Origin: Camelus bactrianus
Taxonomy: Eukaryota; Chordata; Mammalia; Artiodactyla; Camelidae
Length of the DNA: 64,000 nucleotides
Reading direction: 5' to 3'
Assembly (NCBI RefSeq): GCF_048773025.1
Contig: NC_133559.1
Location: forward strand, 22,598,501-22,662,500
Both the position numbers and the translations under genes were made by a program. The notes under the pieces are model-generated. The model searched no databases and was not told where the DNA came from. It saw only the letters and a program-made list of their open reading frames with translations. Of the stretch, positions 61,301 through 64,000 are shown piece after piece; position 1 is the first letter of the stretch, and the number at the start of each line of letters is the position of its first letter.

Positions 61301-62449
61301 TACAAGTGGTTGTGGCACTTTAATGGGAGAAATGCTGGAGCCATTACCTTTGAGACAAAGTTAAAGAACAAAGGACAGAAGAATCTGTCAGCAAACCCTG
61401 AAGTGACTGAATAAAAGTGCTTTCAGATACAGGGCAAGTATTAGGAAGAAAGAAAAGGAGAAAGGACAAAGTACTGCCCCTCAGATTAAAAGAAACAACC
61501 TTAGACATATTCTGTCTTTAAACAGAAGTAATTAAAAGCAAATACTGTAAGTCTCAAAGGAAAAGTAGACAGACGACATGGCAAGTGTGACAGTGGCAGA
61601 GAAGCATGCTGTTAACCTCCACAGCACTGCGGAAATAAAGTAAAAGAGAGATGCAATAAATGTTACAATGAAACTGACCAACATTTTTAAAGGGGCAGGG
61701 TACAGCATGCTTTCCGGTTAATGCGCAGAATGGCAGAAATAAAGAGCAGAAATTATACATAATCTTGGCTGATCACTCCAAACAGAGCTTGAAATTACTG
61801 GTTCATTTTTAGCCAGAAGTAGCCAAAAAGAAAAACATATGTATTTAGATAAGAAAAAATAAGGCTAGACCAAAATTTAATCTGCAGCAAGATATTCTAA
61901 ATTTTTATAAAATCAAGATACTGTCTTAAGAGAATATATTTATTTGTATTTGTGCCCCTTCTTCTACCATTCACTCTTAATTTCTCATTCCCCCATGACT
62001 AAATCACTATATAAATGATAACATACACACATATGCAATCTTTATATCAGCATTAATTGAACAGTGTCATGTTTTCTGTTCATTCATACAATAGATTGAT
62101 GTACCACTAATATATATCTAAACACTAAAAAAACCTTTCAAAGTTAACCTATTTCATAAGTGTCCTTAAATTGATCTCTTTATTGTGATCAAAATTAGTA
62201 AAACAGAAATAAAACAGAGAGACAATGAAATGTTTGGTCTTTCTAGAGACAGCTGTTGAATATATCTTAAAAAAGCAATCTAAGTGAGATTAAACATGGT
62301 ATTATCTTATTACTCCCCAAAACAGCTCTCTGTACTTCACCATCTCCCATTTCTGCCTCTCTTTTCTTTCTTAAAACCACCAAACTTTTATCTTATCACT
62401 CCTTTCTTTTTTTGGGGGGGTGGGGGGCTCATCTTACTTATATTAGTAG

Positions 62450-63775
62450 CACTTACAATGCTAATCAATTCCTTCTCCTTGAAAAACCTCCTTCACTTGG
62501 CTTCCCAGGTACCAATTTTCCTACTATCGATAACCGCTCCCTCAATCTTCTTGTTGATTTTTCTTGTCTCAATTATTGAACACGCAAGTACCCTCAAGTA
62601 AGGTAAGGTACTCATACTATTTCTCATCTCTAATTGGAGTCTAACGCTCTTGGAGAGATCTTATCCAGCTTTTTGCTTAAATATAATACGTCAACAGATA
62701 AGAAATTTATGTCTGGTCCAACAATCTGCTGTGAGCTCCAACATGACATGTCTAGTTAGATGGCGAGAAACACTGCAAACTTAACCAGTTCAGAACTTCC
62801 CCGTGAATGCCAAACTTGACATCTCCACTTAGTATTTTTAATAACTCTCAAGCTTAGCCAGTCTAGAAGTCAACTTCCGGCCTTCTCCCTTAAGACAGTT
62901 CCTCTGGTCGTCTTCTCCTTCTCAATTAATGGCAAGACTACTCTTAAAAATGCTTAGGGAAAAAAACCTCAGTGTCATCCTAGAGTTTTCTCTATCACTC
63001 TTCCCATGTGGTCTATTAACAATTCTACTGGTTCCAATTTCAAAATACAAACAAGATCTGTTTACTTCTCCCTGGCTTACCACTATTCAGTCTTAGCTGG
63101 ATTAACACAACAGCCTTCCTGATTCCACTCGTGACACCTTATGTCCGTTCTCTACAAGACATCCAAACTGAGTTTTTAAAAAGGTAAGTCAGCATTATAT
63201 CACTACTTTGCTCAGAATCTTACAATGGCTCCCAACTCCCAGGAAAAGCAAAAGTCTTACAATGGTAAACAACGCTCTGTTGAAGCAGCTTTTCTTCACT
63301 ACTCTGAAATCATCTACTACTCTCCACCCAGATCACTGCAGTGCAGCAACACTGGCTTTCCCTCTGTTCCCTGAACACTAATCACATTCTTACCTCAAGA
63401 CCGCTGAACTGTTTGCTCCACCTGGAATAATCTTCTACTTTTAAATATGGATTACATCTCCATCTCCTTCTAGTCTTTGCTCTCATTCAGCTACTCATAT
63501 AGGCATCATGTCATCACCAACTGAAAACTACAACTCCCTACTCCAGCACCCTCTCACTTTCTTGCTTGGTTATACCCAAAGCACTCATCACCTTCTAATA
63601 TAATAACTCACTTATTTATTTTGTTTTTTGTTTCCTCCAGCACAAAAAAATATAAGTCTCCTAAGAGGAACAGAACTTTTTTTTTTTAAGTTTTGTTCAC
63701 AGTTTATCTCCCATGTCTAGAACTGTGACTGTACAAAAAGATGAATAAAATTCACTGAATTAATGAACAAGAGTA
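62450..63775 (+). repeat. Long L2 LINE fragment reaching the 3' end
   Basis: Consecutive L2 blocks in sense order span more than 1.3 kb. They are 'cttcacttggcttcccaggt', 'cactgcaaacttaaccag', 'cctcagtgtcatcctagagt', 'cttacaatggctcccaactc', 'ttccctctgttccctgaaca' and the terminal 'aataaaattcactgaattaa'. The lineage-typical L2 reverse transcriptase frame is decayed. This is the longest L2 in the window. Confidence 0.8.
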
Positions 63776-64000
63776 TCTCACACCTTCTGCCTCATCTAAA
63801 TAAAGAAATGATTTTTTTCATGGCTTATCAAAGTGACAGCTATACAAAAGTCAGATGGAAAATAAATCTGGAATGGTACTGGAGTGAGGCACAGAACTTT
63901 TAATTTTTTTTTGTGAAATAAAGCAAGTTCCCTGGTGATGCTGTTGTTGCTGGTCTACGGAGCACAGTTTGAGAACCTACCTTGGAGATTATTCTATAAA

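Larger units (their letters stand above)
41561..64000 (-). other. COP1: COP1 large intron (continues past the window)
   Basis: No further COP1 coding exon was recognised between 41,561 and the window end. I compared by eye with the known C-terminal WD40 sequence (ENNSLYLYYK, VSAVCWRALPDG and similar). The region is AT-rich and holds SCARNA3 plus retroelement fossils listed separately. Stretches without any call (about 44.4-46.6, 48.5-49.6, 52.3-57.9 and 58.4-62.4 kb) show no gene or confident repeat to me. Confidence 0.75.

Noticed and set aside
63941-64000. Donor-like site 'CCAAG|gtaggt' on the minus strand at the window edge
   Set aside because: The preceding bases (about YRIISK) do not match any part of COP1 I know, and the segment is cut by the window end.

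Overview
The window is mammalian genomic DNA and almost certainly camelid. Four copies of the camelid tRNA-derived Vic-1 SINE are present, at about 25.4-25.7 kb (two, one nested in the other), 33.8 kb and 58.0 kb. The L1 3' ends are of the artiodactyl type, and MIR, L2 and hAT-MITE fossils are abundant. Camel, llama and alpaca cannot be told apart from this.

The only protein-coding gene I can support is the 3' end of COP1 (RFWD2), the RING/WD40 E3 ubiquitin ligase, on the minus strand. Its last coding exon ends at 39,351 (VLELV-stop), a 3' UTR of about 320 nt follows to three AATAAA hexamers near 39,046-39,071, and the penultimate coding exon is 41,516-41,560 (ESNVLIAANSQGTIK). No earlier coding exon is seen, so 41,561-64,000 is read as intron. 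Inside that intron, on the same strand, lies a two-hairpin H/ACA RNA at about 46,642-46,785. Its 3' pocket pairs with both sides of U6 position 40, which identifies SCARNA3 (HBI-100). It is probably processed from the COP1 intron.

Region by region: 1-24 kb is GC-richer, gene-free sequence with MIR, L2, one MER33-like element and an L1 nested in an L2. Its long open frames look like chance. About 24.5-31 kb holds a badly decayed class I (gamma-type) endogenous retrovirus on the minus strand, invaded by Vic-1 SINEs. At 31-39 kb is intergenic DNA 3' of COP1, with a 22-base G homopolymer beside a CpG-dense patch, an old L1 3' end, L2 pieces and two related hAT MITEs. At 39-64 kb is the COP1 end and its AT-rich intron, carrying a likely solo LTR, several L1 fragments (one ORF2-bearing, one with a 5' inversion, one holding a long TA microsatellite), a MIR split by a SINE, and a long L2.

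I did not find a new multi-gene system. The observations most worth following are the intronic scaRNA, the 22-bp hairpin at 19.9 kb, the poly-G/CpG patch at 33.2-33.5 kb, dinucleotide microsatellites at the same internal site in two separate L1 copies, the nested SINE pair, and possible unannotated exons in the COP1 intron.
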